Source of the DNA: JANNSO01 sp964485395
Lineage (GTDB): Bacteria > Spirochaetota > Spirochaetia > Treponematales > UBA12059
Assembly (NCBI GenBank): GCA_964485395.1
Contig: CAZAJF010000004.1
Location: 134,635-198,634 of the forward strand
Direction of reading: 5' to 3'
DNA: 64,000 nt
Positions 44,490 through 52,601 of this stretch are shown here, one piece after another. The translations under genes and the position numbers were made by a program. How positions within the stretch are numbered: position 1 is the stretch's first letter; each line of letters starts with the position of its first letter. The notes under the pieces are model-generated. The model saw nothing but the letters and a program-made list of their open reading frames with translations. It had not been told where the DNA came from and did not search any database.

Positions 44490-44520
44490 GCATCGACGCT
44501 TTTTGGCCGGGACGGGCGTA

Positions 44521-44549
44521 TTTACCCACGCACCTTTAGCCGCTATAAT
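44521..44549 (+). promoter_or_regulatory. Promoter of the larger radical SAM gene
   Basis: TTTACC (44521-44526), a 17-base spacer and a consensus TATAAT (44544-44549) end six bases before the ATG at 44556, so the mRNA should be leaderless. Confidence 0.7.
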
Positions 44550-44555
44550 CGCCGG

Positions 44556-46487
44556 ATGCGCAGTATCGTCATCCAGCCGCCTTTCGTGCAGCTCAACGCC
44601 CCCTACCCCGCCATCTGGTACCTCGACGCGTTTCTCCGTTCCAAGGGCATCGCCAGCGCGGCCTACGACGACGCCATCGAGTGCTTCCGCGCTATATTCT
44701 CGAAAGCCGGCATAACCGAGGTTTTCGCGCGCGCGCGCATTCTGCTCAAGGATAAAAAACATCCCGACAAGGAAACCGCCCGCCGTATCGACGGCTATCT
44801 GCGTCAGGAAAAAGCATATATCGATACCGTGGACTCAGTATGCGCCTTCCTCTCGGGCGAGGATCCTGCCTTTGCCTACCGCCTGGTAACGGGGGCTGGA
44901 ATTCCGGGCGGCATGCGCAGCGAAGCCGTTCTGGGCGATGCCGGCGGAATCGGACCCGACGATGCCCGTGCCCTGGCTACCGCGATACTCTCCGATCTGG
45001 GCGACTTCATCTGCTACTCCATCGACCCAAACTTTGGCACGGTGCGCTACGCCGAAAGCATCCCGGCCAGCGCGGCGGACTTCGCGCCCATCCGCGCGTT
45101 GGCGAACGGGAGCTGGCTGCTCTCCACGTTTTACAGGCCTATGCTTCGCGCCCGCTTCGCCGCGGAAAGCGCAAGCCGGGAAGCGAATTCCGCAGGTTCG
45201 GATGAGCGCGTACTCGTGTGCATCACCGTTCCGTTTCCCGGCTGCCTTACCGGCGCCCTGGTTGCCGCCGAGGAGGCTCGCACGGCGCTGGGCCCGCGCG
45301 CGACGATCGTGCTGGGAGGCGGCTATGTCTCCACCGAATTGCGTTTTCTCTCAGACGCCGCCGTATTCAAGCCGGTGGACTACCTCGCCTTCGACGGCGG
45401 CTACGCCTCGCTGCTCTCCATCATCGATATGTTAAAAAATACTCACGACGCTGGCAGCCTTTACCGGACGGGGCATCTCGGCGCGGACGGCTCGGTTCGC
45501 ATACCGCTCGGGAACGACGACATGGAAAACCGCTATTTAATGGAAGAAGACGAAGCCATCGCCCAGGTTCATCCAGACTACGAGGGCGCGAATTTCGGTC
45601 GCTACCTCCGTGTGGTGGACTCGCCCAATCCCATGCACCGGCTCTGGAACGACACGCCCTGGCTTAAATACCGCCTCGCGTACGGCTGCTACTGGAAACG
45701 CTGCGCCTTCTGCGACACGCAGCTACACTACATCAACCATTACAAGCCGGTTAAGCTCGATTCATTGCTCGCGGCGGCGCAAAAGGCGGGCAGCCGCAAC
45801 GCCTTGTACGGAATCCACTTTACCGACGAAGCCATGCCGCCCGCGGCGGTTCGGGCCTTCGCCGCCGCGAATGAAAAACGCGACAGACCCTTTACCTTCT
45901 GGGGCAACGCCCGCTTCGACCAGGCCTGGACTGCTGAACTATGCGCTTACGCCGCCGAGCGCGGTCTCGTCGCCGTATCCGGGGGCATCGAGATTGCCAC
46001 CGGCACAGGGCTTGAAATCGTGGACAAGGGATTTACCTTGGCCGGTTTGATACGCTGCCTGGATAACTTCAAGTGCGCAGGCATACTCGTGCATGCCTAC
46101 CTGATTTACGGTTTTCCAGGGCAAAGCGACCGCGACATAGCGGACTCAGCCGAGATGGTTCGCGCGCTCTTGGCCGAGGGCCTTATCGATTCGGCGTTCT
46201 GGCACCGCTTCGTGCTCACGCGCCACTCGAGGCTGTACGCGGACTGGGAAGCGGGAAAATTCCCCGCCCTCGAGCCTGTTTTGCCGGCTTCGCGCTTTGC
46301 CTTGAACGACCTGCATTTTAAAGGCGAAGACCGCTTCGAGAAGTGGTCCGCACCGTTGGACGCGGCGCTGTCCGCCTGGGCGGATGCCGGAGAAATCGAG
46401 AAGCCGCTGGCTGCCTTCCTGCCCCGCGAGTTGCCTAGGCCCAAGATAGACGCGCTGGCTATCATCAAAGACGCCCTGGCCAACTAG
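44556..46487 (+). CDS. Radical SAM protein with N-terminal cobalamin-domain-like region
   Basis: The start at 44556 begins MRSIVIQPPFVQLNAPYPAI, the usual opening of B12-binding-domain radical SAM proteins, though the DxHxxG cobalamin motif is not evident. The 643-residue product has a long N-terminal Rossmann-like half and the cluster motif CYWKRCAFCDTQL near residue 377. After it come strands and SAM contacts (FTDEAMPPAAVRAF, FWGNARFDQAW, SGGIEIATG, AYLIYGFPGQSD). Such proteins carry out methylations or rearrangements on natural products, lipids or RNA; the substrate is unknown. A terminator begins at the base after its stop codon. Confidence 0.9.
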   Translation: MRSIVIQPPFVQLNAPYPAIWYLDAFLRSKGIASAAYDDAIECFRAIFSKAGITEVFARARILLKDKKHPDKETARRIDGYLRQEKAYIDTVDSVCAFLSGEDPAFAYRLVTGAGIPGGMRSEAVLGDAGGIGPDDARALATAILSDLGDFICYSIDPNFGTVRYAESIPASAADFAPIRALANGSWLLSTFYRPMLRARFAAESASREANSAGSDERVLVCITVPFPGCLTGALVAAEEARTALGPRATIVLGGGYVSTELRFLSDAAVFKPVDYLAFDGGYASLLSIIDMLKNTHDAGSLYRTGHLGADGSVRIPLGNDDMENRYLMEEDEAIAQVHPDYEGANFGRYLRVVDSPNPMHRLWNDTPWLKYRLAYGCYWKRCAFCDTQLHYINHYKPVKLDSLLAAAQKAGSRNALYGIHFTDEAMPPAAVRAFAAANEKRDRPFTFWGNARFDQAWTAELCAYAAERGLVAVSGGIEIATGTGLEIVDKGFTLAGLIRCLDNFKCAGILVHAYLIYGFPGQSDRDIADSAEMVRALLAEGLIDSAFWHRFVLTRHSRLYADWEAGKFPALEPVLPASRFALNDLHFKGEDRFEKWSAPLDAALSAWADAGEIEKPLAAFLPRELPRPKIDALAIIKDALAN

Positions 46488-46527
46488 GATGCCCTCGCTT
46501 GACGCCGGGCATCCTTTTGGTTTTATT
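46488..46527 (+). terminator. Terminator of the larger radical SAM gene
   Basis: GGATGCCC pairs with GGGCATCC across a 12-base loop, followed by TTTTGGTTTTATT. The T-tract covers the last codons of the convergent DUF4349 gene. Confidence 0.8.
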
Positions 46528-47446
46528 GCTTCTCCACCACTGTTCGCTGTTTTTTCTCGGCAGCCTCGCGAAGCGAGTTTCGTATCATGTCCCAAAGCTT
46601 GAGCCCAAGCGCCGCAATACCCAAGACCGCGAGTATGCTTAGGGCTATCCCAAGATACACGGGCACGGTCCAGGAAAGCGCGCTGACGAGCGCCGGCAGG
46701 ATCCTCGAGCCGGCCGTTGAGGCTCGGTCTTCATATAAGGTAATCCTGATGGTGCAAAAGGAATTATTCTCGTTGAAATCGCCCAGGCTCACGCCCAGCT
46801 CCTGAATCTGTCCCTCTATCTCAAGGATGCGCGATTCCAGGTCTATGCGGTCTTTAAGCTCAGCGCCGCTGTTGCGCAAGGCCGCCAAACCGTCCCTTGT
46901 TTTTTCAAGCGACAGACGCCTGGCTTCGAGAGCCCTGAAATCGGCAGTCCTGTCGGTTTTCGTCACAACGATACTTTCGAGCTTACCCACGCCGCGCAAC
47001 CGTTCCACGGTAGGGTCAAAAGCATCGGGCACCACGCCCAGCTCAAGGCTCAGCCTGCGCGTGCCTTCCAGCCCGGTGGAATCCTCGGATTGCACCAGCG
47101 CTTTGGACTCGCGAATTATGGTCTGCAGCGATTCGGTATCCTTGGACCAGTTCGCGCTTGAGGCGCTCATGGTGGATACGCGTTCGTATTTCTGCTCAAC
47201 CACCTGCGTACCCATGCCCGCCTGCGGAATATTCATTTTCGCGCTTGCGTAATTCTTCCTGGCTTGCGATATGCCATCGGAAGAAGCCTGCACTATTTGA
47301 TCGAGATTGGCGTTGTTATAATTTTCCTGGAATTGCGGCCGCTGCCATTGCCCTGCATTCCGCCTCAGGTCGACGAAAAACTTCCCAGCGAACAGCAGCA
47401 GAAAAACCAAAGCCGCCACAATGAGTATGATGCTTCTCTTTTTCAT
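46523..47446 (-). CDS. DUF4349-family membrane protein
   Basis: The 307-residue product has an N-terminal helix (MKKRSIILIVAALVFLLLF), a periplasmic domain and a C-terminal helix (PVYLGIALSILAVLGIAALG) with a short basic tail. The middle has the DUF4349 marks: VVEQKYERVST, a coiled coil with LEARRLSLEKTRDGLAAL, and ESRILEIEGQIQEL followed by a strand SFCTIRITLYED. The family often occurs with envelope stress or lipoprotein functions but has no defined activity. The Shine-Dalgarno GGAAGG is six bases before the ATG. It is divergent from the GIDE-like gene. Confidence 0.88.
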   Translation of the reverse strand: MKKRSIILIVAALVFLLLFAGKFFVDLRRNAGQWQRPQFQENYNNANLDQIVQASSDGISQARKNYASAKMNIPQAGMGTQVVEQKYERVSTMSASSANWSKDTESLQTIIRESKALVQSEDSTGLEGTRRLSLELGVVPDAFDPTVERLRGVGKLESIVVTKTDRTADFRALEARRLSLEKTRDGLAALRNSGAELKDRIDLESRILEIEGQIQELGVSLGDFNENNSFCTIRITLYEDRASTAGSRILPALVSALSWTVPVYLGIALSILAVLGIAALGLKLWDMIRNSLREAAEKKQRTVVEKQ

Positions 47447-47526
47447 CCGGTACCTTCCTTATTCGCCTAAGCATACTACATTTGCGGCATTTTTAAAAAT
47501 CAGGGGAACCTGAGGCGCACAGCTGC

Positions 47527-47554
47527 TTGCATTATTCGTTGAATCGAGTAGAAT
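47527..47554 (+). promoter_or_regulatory. Sigma70-type promoter of the GIDE-like gene
   Basis: TTGCAT (47527-47532), a 16-base spacer and TAGAAT (47549-47554). The start codon with GGAGG is about 40 bases downstream. Confidence 0.55.
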
Positions 47555-47599
47555 TCACCTGCAGATACCCAACGAAGCACACACAGGAGGCTTATTGCC

Positions 47600-49384
47600 A
47601 TGCGTCTTGGAAAAGTAATCAAAGTTGCATACTGGATCGCCGCGGCGCTCATGCTCTTCCTTGTGGTCGTGCTTGAAAAAAATCCGCGATGGCTCATAAT
47701 CATTGCTTCCATGGCCTTCGCCTTTGCCATGGCGCTCGAGTCAACGCTGCTTTTCCGCAAAGCCTCCTTCCAGAGCCGTTTCAAAAACCTGGATGAATAT
47801 GCCGCACATCAACGCTACTCGGTGGCGGACCTCAAATCCGCCATGGCCTCCGGGGGAATGCTGGACGGACTGTCCATACAGGCATCGCTGTCTGGAATCG
47901 CCGAAGGAAACGCCAAAAAAAAAGCGCCGCTTTCCGACAAAGACTGCCTTGCGTACCGGATAGAGGCGGAGGTCATGGAAGGGTTGTGGAAGGAAGCCGG
48001 GCAGACGCACATAGTTGAATCGTACTGGGGAACCCTTAACCTCCAAGACGCGACGGGCAGCGTACAGCTTCGGGGTCCGGGTATCCTCGATACTTCCGGA
48101 GTGCTGGAAAAAATCGTGAGCTTAAGCGGCATTAAAGCTTCCTATCCGGCCCTTTCGGACAGCCTCAAGACCATCCTGGGAATATTCGAAGAAAAAGAGG
48201 CCAAAAAAACAAGGATCAAGCTTCGCGAAATAATCCTGGTTCCGGAGGAGAAGATCGTAGTGTACGGCATTGCCGAATCCGGTAAAAACGGCCTTGCACT
48301 CTCGGGCAGCGACGAAGTTAACGACAAGGACAGCCTCTTCATACGTTCCGAGAGAAAACCTGCAAGCTCCCGCTTCGGTAAAAAAATTCCCCAAGCGGTC
48401 TTCATGGCCGCGCTTGCGCTGGCATCGCTTTCCCTGGGCCTCGGTTTCGCCGTAAAAATTCTGTCCAAGCCGGGCGCGATACTCGATTTTTCGCAAACAG
48501 GCAAAATCGTGGTGCAGCCGGAAGGCAAAACCTTCCGCCTGAGACGCGGCGAGCAGTACTGGGATTTCAAGCCCGGGGAAACGCGCGACCTTGTGGAACT
48601 GTATCATAATGAAGAATTATTCACTGTAGACAAGAGCACCGTGCTCAAGCTTGAGAAGATAGTCTCCGTCAGAAAGACCCTCCGCAACGGCGATCCCGAG
48701 TACCCGCGCTGGGACGGGCAGCAATGGCTGCTCACACTCGACAAAACCCCGGCAATTCCGGAGAAACCCGCGACAACCGGAGGCGAGGGCAGGTTATACA
48801 TAAGAAACATAACGGACAAGACATTTACGATGCGCGTCCTGCAGCCCGACAGGGGCGTTTCCATAACGACGATATGGACGTTCAACCCGCTTGAAGGCGC
48901 GGATAATCCGCTGGGCCAGTGGCTTAACCGCAAGGAAACCGGAGCCGTCCTCGTCAAGGCCGATAATTTCGTGGAGCTCATAACGAAAACCGGCGCCAAG
49001 AGAATCCTTAGAGTGGGCAACGCGGCTTCCTGGCAGGACAAAAAATCCTGGCTCCTGGACGTGGTTCCCGAGCTGCTCGCCGGATCCGGGGTCGTATACG
49101 CGAAGAACCAAGGTGACATTCTCGCGAATATACGTATACTGGGAGCCGACGGCAAGCCGATGTACGGCGACAGCCCCTGGGTTTTCGAGCCGAAAGAGGG
49201 AGTCGACAAGAACCTGGGCCTGGCACTGCAAAGCCAGGATAAAGATATAACCATCAGCGGCCGGGAAGATTTTATCGTCGACTACGTGGAATTCGTAACC
49301 GTAACGGAAGCCGTGCTCAAGGAACTGGCGGTCTTCAAGGATGGCGCGTGGACGCTGGCCGCAGGAAAATATTTTACGGAATAG
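47600..49384 (+). CDS. GIDE-like membrane protein, unknown function
   Basis: The 594-residue protein has GGAGG ten bases before the ATG and two N-terminal helices (residues 8-24, 32-49). The cytoplasmic or periplasmic domain at 70-250 resembles the bacterial GIDE domain (CLAYRIEAEVMEGLWKEAG, LVPEEKIVVYGIAESGK), related to mitochondrial MULAN without the RING finger. Another helix lies near 265-290. The C-terminal 290 residues contain two related beta-rich halves, with IWTFNPLEGADNPLGQWLNR against WVFEPKEGVDKNLGLALQSQ. That second part looks like an internal duplication of unknown fold. Two hairpins follow the stop. No function can be assigned. Confidence 0.78.
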   Translation: MRLGKVIKVAYWIAAALMLFLVVVLEKNPRWLIIIASMAFAFAMALESTLLFRKASFQSRFKNLDEYAAHQRYSVADLKSAMASGGMLDGLSIQASLSGIAEGNAKKKAPLSDKDCLAYRIEAEVMEGLWKEAGQTHIVESYWGTLNLQDATGSVQLRGPGILDTSGVLEKIVSLSGIKASYPALSDSLKTILGIFEEKEAKKTRIKLREIILVPEEKIVVYGIAESGKNGLALSGSDEVNDKDSLFIRSERKPASSRFGKKIPQAVFMAALALASLSLGLGFAVKILSKPGAILDFSQTGKIVVQPEGKTFRLRRGEQYWDFKPGETRDLVELYHNEELFTVDKSTVLKLEKIVSVRKTLRNGDPEYPRWDGQQWLLTLDKTPAIPEKPATTGGEGRLYIRNITDKTFTMRVLQPDRGVSITTIWTFNPLEGADNPLGQWLNRKETGAVLVKADNFVELITKTGAKRILRVGNAASWQDKKSWLLDVVPELLAGSGVVYAKNQGDILANIRILGADGKPMYGDSPWVFEPKEGVDKNLGLALQSQDKDITISGREDFIVDYVEFVTVTEAVLKELAVFKDGAWTLAAGKYFTE

Positions 49385-49385
49385 G

Positions 49386-49445
49386 GGTATCTTGAGAAAC
49401 TTGGTTAGTTTCTCAAGATACCTTTACAATTCGTTCCACGAATTG
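49386..49445. terminator. Two successive hairpins after the GIDE-like gene
   Basis: First a perfect 15-base-pair stem (GGTATCTTGAGAAAC, loop of seven, 49386-49422) followed by TTTAC. Then CAATTCGT/ACGAATTG (49427-49445) followed by CGTTTTAATTT. The second has the better T-tract. Confidence 0.75.
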
Positions 49446-49509
49446 CGTTTTAATTTGGAACACCTCGCAAAACTGAAGTTTTTCGAGGTTCCTATAAAGG
49501 CAGGCGCTG

Positions 49510-50499
49510 ATGTATCATCCAGGTAACCCAAGTGCGTGGACAGGTCGAATAGACGACACTGAATCCTACGATGCCTTTCGCTGGCACCAATGGATCGTTC
49601 CGGTGAATCTCGAAGGAACATCAGGTTCGCTTTGTACTCCAGATACAAGCGAGACAGGAATCGGAATTATCGGCTTTGCCTGCGACGAGGGAGTAAAGAG
49701 AAACCTGGGCAGGCCGGGAGCCGTCAACGGGCCTGCGGCAATCCGGAACGAACTGCGTAATCTTCCATGTTCCTTCGATCCGGCTATAAGATTGTACGAC
49801 TGCGGCGATGTTGCCTTCGAGTCCAGCCTTGAAGAATCGCAAGCGGAGCTGAGCCGTAAAATAAGCCTGATGCTGCGCCGGGGACTCGTCCCTCTAGTCT
49901 TGGGAGGCGGCCACGAAACCGCGCTGGGCCATTGGCTCGGCCTCAGGGATAGCGCAAGGCTTTTAGGAATCGTAAACTTCGACGCGCACTTCGACCTGCG
50001 CCCCTATCCCGCAGGCGGAAGCTCGGGCACGATGTTCGCCCAGATCACCGACATGAACAAAAAGGACCATAACGATTCGGGCTACTGTTGCCTCGGGGTT
50101 CAAAAACGCGGAAACACGGTTGCGCTGTTCAAAAAAGCCGAATCCGTTGGTGCCCAGTGGATGCTCGCGCGGGACATTTCGGAAAGCGGCGCGGAATCGT
50201 CGTATCCCCTCATCGATGAGTTCTGCGCCAAGCACGAAAAAATAATGATAACCGTCTGCGCAGACGTATTTTCCACGGCCTTCGCGCCCGGCGTCAGCGC
50301 GCCCCAGCCGTTGGGCCTGGACCCGGAAAAAGTCCTGCGCATGATCAAGCGGATAATGGCCACCGGTAAACTCGCCGGCTTCGACATCTGCGAGGTGGCT
50401 CCCCGTTTCGACCAGGATTCCACGACCGCCAGCCTCGCGGCTACACTGATTTTCGCCGTCGTAAACACGATCGCCGAACTTCGGGGGCAAGCGCGGTAA
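49510..50499 (+). CDS. hutG: Formimidoylglutamase / arginase-fold ureohydrolase
   Basis: This 329-residue enzyme belongs to the arginase/agmatinase/HutG family with a binuclear manganese site. The metal motifs are GGGHE, NFDAHFDLRP and CADVFSTAFAPGVSAPQPLG. The SAPQPLGL ending and the Cys in place of the first Asp of the DxD pair fit the histidine-degrading HutG branch, which splits formimidoylglutamate to glutamate and formamide. No hutH/U/I genes are in the window, so the pathway role is inferred. Start ATG has AAAGG upstream. A further hairpin-like inverted repeat (GGAACACCTCG with CGAGGTTCC, 49457-49492) lies in its leader. Confidence 0.85.
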   Translation: MYHPGNPSAWTGRIDDTESYDAFRWHQWIVPVNLEGTSGSLCTPDTSETGIGIIGFACDEGVKRNLGRPGAVNGPAAIRNELRNLPCSFDPAIRLYDCGDVAFESSLEESQAELSRKISLMLRRGLVPLVLGGGHETALGHWLGLRDSARLLGIVNFDAHFDLRPYPAGGSSGTMFAQITDMNKKDHNDSGYCCLGVQKRGNTVALFKKAESVGAQWMLARDISESGAESSYPLIDEFCAKHEKIMITVCADVFSTAFAPGVSAPQPLGLDPEKVLRMIKRIMATGKLAGFDICEVAPRFDQDSTTASLAATLIFAVVNTIAELRGQAR

Positions 50500-50691
50500 A
50501 ATCCCTTGGGGCAGTAGGAGAAGACGCCTATGGTTTTATCGTCCACGAAAACCATGAGGATTTTATAGCAGGGGATCTATCATTATCTCGAAAAATTTAA
50601 GAATGACTTTATTAAATAGTATGTTTTGGGATACCTTCCAAGCATCATATAGATGCATGCCCATGGAACACAAAAAAACTCTATTTATAAC

Positions 50692-50719
50692 AAAAAAAGC
50701 CACCTTTCGGTAGCTTTTT
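50692..50719. terminator. Terminator of the tRNA gene
   Basis: AGCTACC-GAAA-GGTGGCT on the minus strand with a seven-T tail, also with a five-T tail on the plus strand. It lies 20 bases after the tRNA. Confidence 0.88.
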
Positions 50720-50737
50720 CATGTTTGTTCTATAGTA

Positions 50738-50811
50738 TGGGCGGTACAAGAGTCGAACTTGTGACCCCTAGCGTGTCGTGCTAGTGCTCTAACCAACTGA
50801 GCTAACTGCCC
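50738..50811 (-). tRNA. tRNA-Val (anticodon GAC)
   Basis: The minus strand folds to a full cloverleaf: D arm GCTC/GAGC with GG in the loop, anticodon stem CTAGC/GCTAG around loop ACGACAC, T arm ACAAG-TTCGACT-CTTGT and discriminator A. The anticodon reads GAC, for valine. Two oddities: position 33 is C instead of the near-universal U, and the acceptor stem (GGGCAGT with ACCGCCC) has an A-C mismatch at 5-68. CCA is not encoded. A strong promoter and terminator flank it. Confidence 0.85.
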
Positions 50812-50819
50812 CTCAAGGC

Positions 50820-50849
50820 TTTATACCCGAACTTACCGGCAGTTGTCAA
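50820..50849 (-). promoter_or_regulatory. Promoter of the tRNA gene
   Basis: TTGACA (50849-50844), an 18-base spacer and TATAAA (50825-50820), eight bases before the tRNA 5' end. Confidence 0.8.
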
Positions 50850-50914
50850 TATGAGGCGGGTAGTCTGGCGATATCTACCCTAACGGCTTGTTTTGCGGTA
50901 AAATGCCGATAACC

Positions 50915-51904
50915 ATGAAAATTCTATCTACTTCGGATACAGACCTCGCAATCGCCGCGGAAGCCCTACGAAAAGGCCAACTTGTAGCCATTCCCACGGA
51001 AACCGTCTATGGGCTGGGGGCAAATGCCCGCGATCCTCATGCGCTTGCCCGTGTTTTTTCGGCTAAAGAGCGCCCGACTTTTGACCCGCTCATCATTCAT
51101 GTCGCGCAAGCCGAAGACGCCGACGGAGTCGCGGCGATGGATACCCCCCACGCGCGCGAAATGGCAGCCGCATTTTGGCCAGGCCCGCTGACCATGGTTC
51201 TGCCCAAGCGCGACGGCGTACCCGACCTTGCCACCAGCGGGCTTCCCACCGTGGCCGTGCGATGCCCGGCGCATCCGGTAGCCCGCCGCATCATCGAGCT
51301 TGCCGGCATTCCCGTGGCCGCGCCCAGCGCCAACCCTTTCGGGCGATTGTCGCCGACGACCGCCGGGCATGTAGTCGCGCAGCTTGGCGACCGTATCGAT
51401 TATGTCGTGGACGGCGGCCCCTGCGAAATCGGCGTGGAGAGCACGGTTCTGGACCTGTCGATGGACCCTCCGCTCATACTGCGGCCGGGCGGGCTTTCCC
51501 TCGAGCGCATCGCCGCCATACTGCCGAACGTAACGGTCCACGACCGTGCCACGACGAGCCCGCGAGCCCCAGGACAGCTCCCCAGCCATTACGCTCCCCG
51601 GTGCCCGCTGCATCTCGCGGACCGGGGAAAACTGACCATGGCAAAACCGGCTAAAAACGCCGCGGCCCTCTGCTTCGGAAAGGCGAGTTCCGACGCCCTT
51701 CTACGGGCGGGCAATTTCAGTGCTGTTATGGATTTATCACCTAATGGCGACCCGGTGGAAGCCGCGGCGCGCCTGTTCGCGACGCTTCACGCGCTGGACT
51801 CTGGCGCCTATTCGGAATTATGGGCGGAACGGCTCCCCGACGCCGGAATCGGGCGCGCCGTCAACGACAGGCTTTACAAGGCATCGGAAAAGATCGATGG
51901 CTGA
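50915..51904 (+). CDS. Threonylcarbamoyl-AMP synthase (Sua5/YwlC type)
   Basis: The enzyme makes threonylcarbamoyl-AMP from threonine, bicarbonate and ATP for the t6A modification at position 37 of ANN-decoding tRNAs. The 329-residue protein has a YrdC domain (IPTETVYGLGANARD, FWPGPLTMVL, AAPSANPFGRLSPTTAGHV, GVESTVLDLS) and the Sua5 C-terminal domain (SPRAPGQLPSHYAPRCPLHL). The ATG at 50915 is preferred; an upstream ATG nine codons earlier has no support. The gene overlaps the response-regulator start by eight bases, so translation is coupled. This coupling between tRNA modification and an envelope regulator is unusual. Confidence 0.94.
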   Translation: MKILSTSDTDLAIAAEALRKGQLVAIPTETVYGLGANARDPHALARVFSAKERPTFDPLIIHVAQAEDADGVAAMDTPHAREMAAAFWPGPLTMVLPKRDGVPDLATSGLPTVAVRCPAHPVARRIIELAGIPVAAPSANPFGRLSPTTAGHVVAQLGDRIDYVVDGGPCEIGVESTVLDLSMDPPLILRPGGLSLERIAAILPNVTVHDRATTSPRAPGQLPSHYAPRCPLHLADRGKLTMAKPAKNAAALCFGKASSDALLRAGNFSAVMDLSPNGDPVEAAARLFATLHALDSGAYSELWAERLPDAGIGRAVNDRLYKASEKIDG

Positions 51905-52601
51905 CGTAAAGCCCCGTATCGCCGTCGCGGACGACGAGCCGGGCATCCGCGAAGCGCTGTGCTACGCCCTGGAAAAGGCCGGTTACGAGCCGGTCGCTTT
52001 TCCCGACGGGCTCTCCGCGTGGAATTCCATATCGGCCGCGATGCCCGACCTAGCCGTCCTGGACATCATGATGCCCTGCCTCGACGGCATCGAGGTACTG
52101 AAAAACATACGCCGGATTGACCAGTCCATGCCGGTGATCTTCCTGACCTCGAGGGACGATGAATTCGACCGCGTACTCGGCCTGGAACTCGGCGCGGACG
52201 ACTATGTATGCAAGCCGTTCTCCATGCGTGAGCTTTTAGCTCGCATTAAAATATTATTGCGTAAATCCAAAGCCGTCGCGGGACAGCCCGGAACCGAAGC
52301 CAAAACAGGACTTTTCCTCAGCGAGGAAACGCTTTTCACGGCGTGGAACGGAACTCCCGTTCGCCTGACGGTTACCGAATTCCGGGTATTGCACGCATTG
52401 GTACGAAAGGAAAAAGCGGTATTGGAACGTGATGCGCTCCTTTACGCCGCCTACCCCGACGAGCGTTTTGTAGGGGACAGGTCCATAGATTGCCACATCA
52501 AGCGGGTACGCAGGAAGCTCGAGCAGGCCGGTGCCCCGGTCGATCTCATCGAGACGGTGTACGGCCTTGGGTACCGCTACCGGTACGAAAAACAGGCATG
52601 A
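51897..52601 (+). CDS. OmpR-family response regulator (CreB-like)
   Basis: The ATG at 51897 (GGAAAAG upstream) overlaps the Sua5 end. The 234-residue protein has a receiver (acidic pair ADDEPGIRE, acceptor Asp in AVLDIMMPCLDG, Lys in YVCKPFS). A winged-helix OmpR-type DNA-binding domain follows (VTEFRVLHALVRKEKAVLER, DRSIDCHIKRVRRKLEQAG, VYGLGYRYRY). It precedes a matching kinase (ATGA overlap) and a CreD homologue, so it is probably the CreB of this set and controls creD and perhaps other envelope genes. Confidence 0.93.
   Translation: MADVKPRIAVADDEPGIREALCYALEKAGYEPVAFPDGLSAWNSISAAMPDLAVLDIMMPCLDGIEVLKNIRRIDQSMPVIFLTSRDDEFDRVLGLELGADDYVCKPFSMRELLARIKILLRKSKAVAGQPGTEAKTGLFLSEETLFTAWNGTPVRLTVTEFRVLHALVRKEKAVLERDALLYAAYPDERFVGDRSIDCHIKRVRRKLEQAGAPVDLIETVYGLGYRYRYEKQA

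Noticed and set aside
43641..44762. Longer N-terminus of the smaller radical SAM protein
   Set aside because: The extra 103 codons overlap the divergent gene and its promoter, and have no family match; the promoter points to 44453.
50515..50575. Inverted repeat ATGGTTTT/AAAACCAT after hutG as a terminator
   Set aside because: Only eight pairs with a ten-base loop and no T-tract directly after; too weak to list as a feature.
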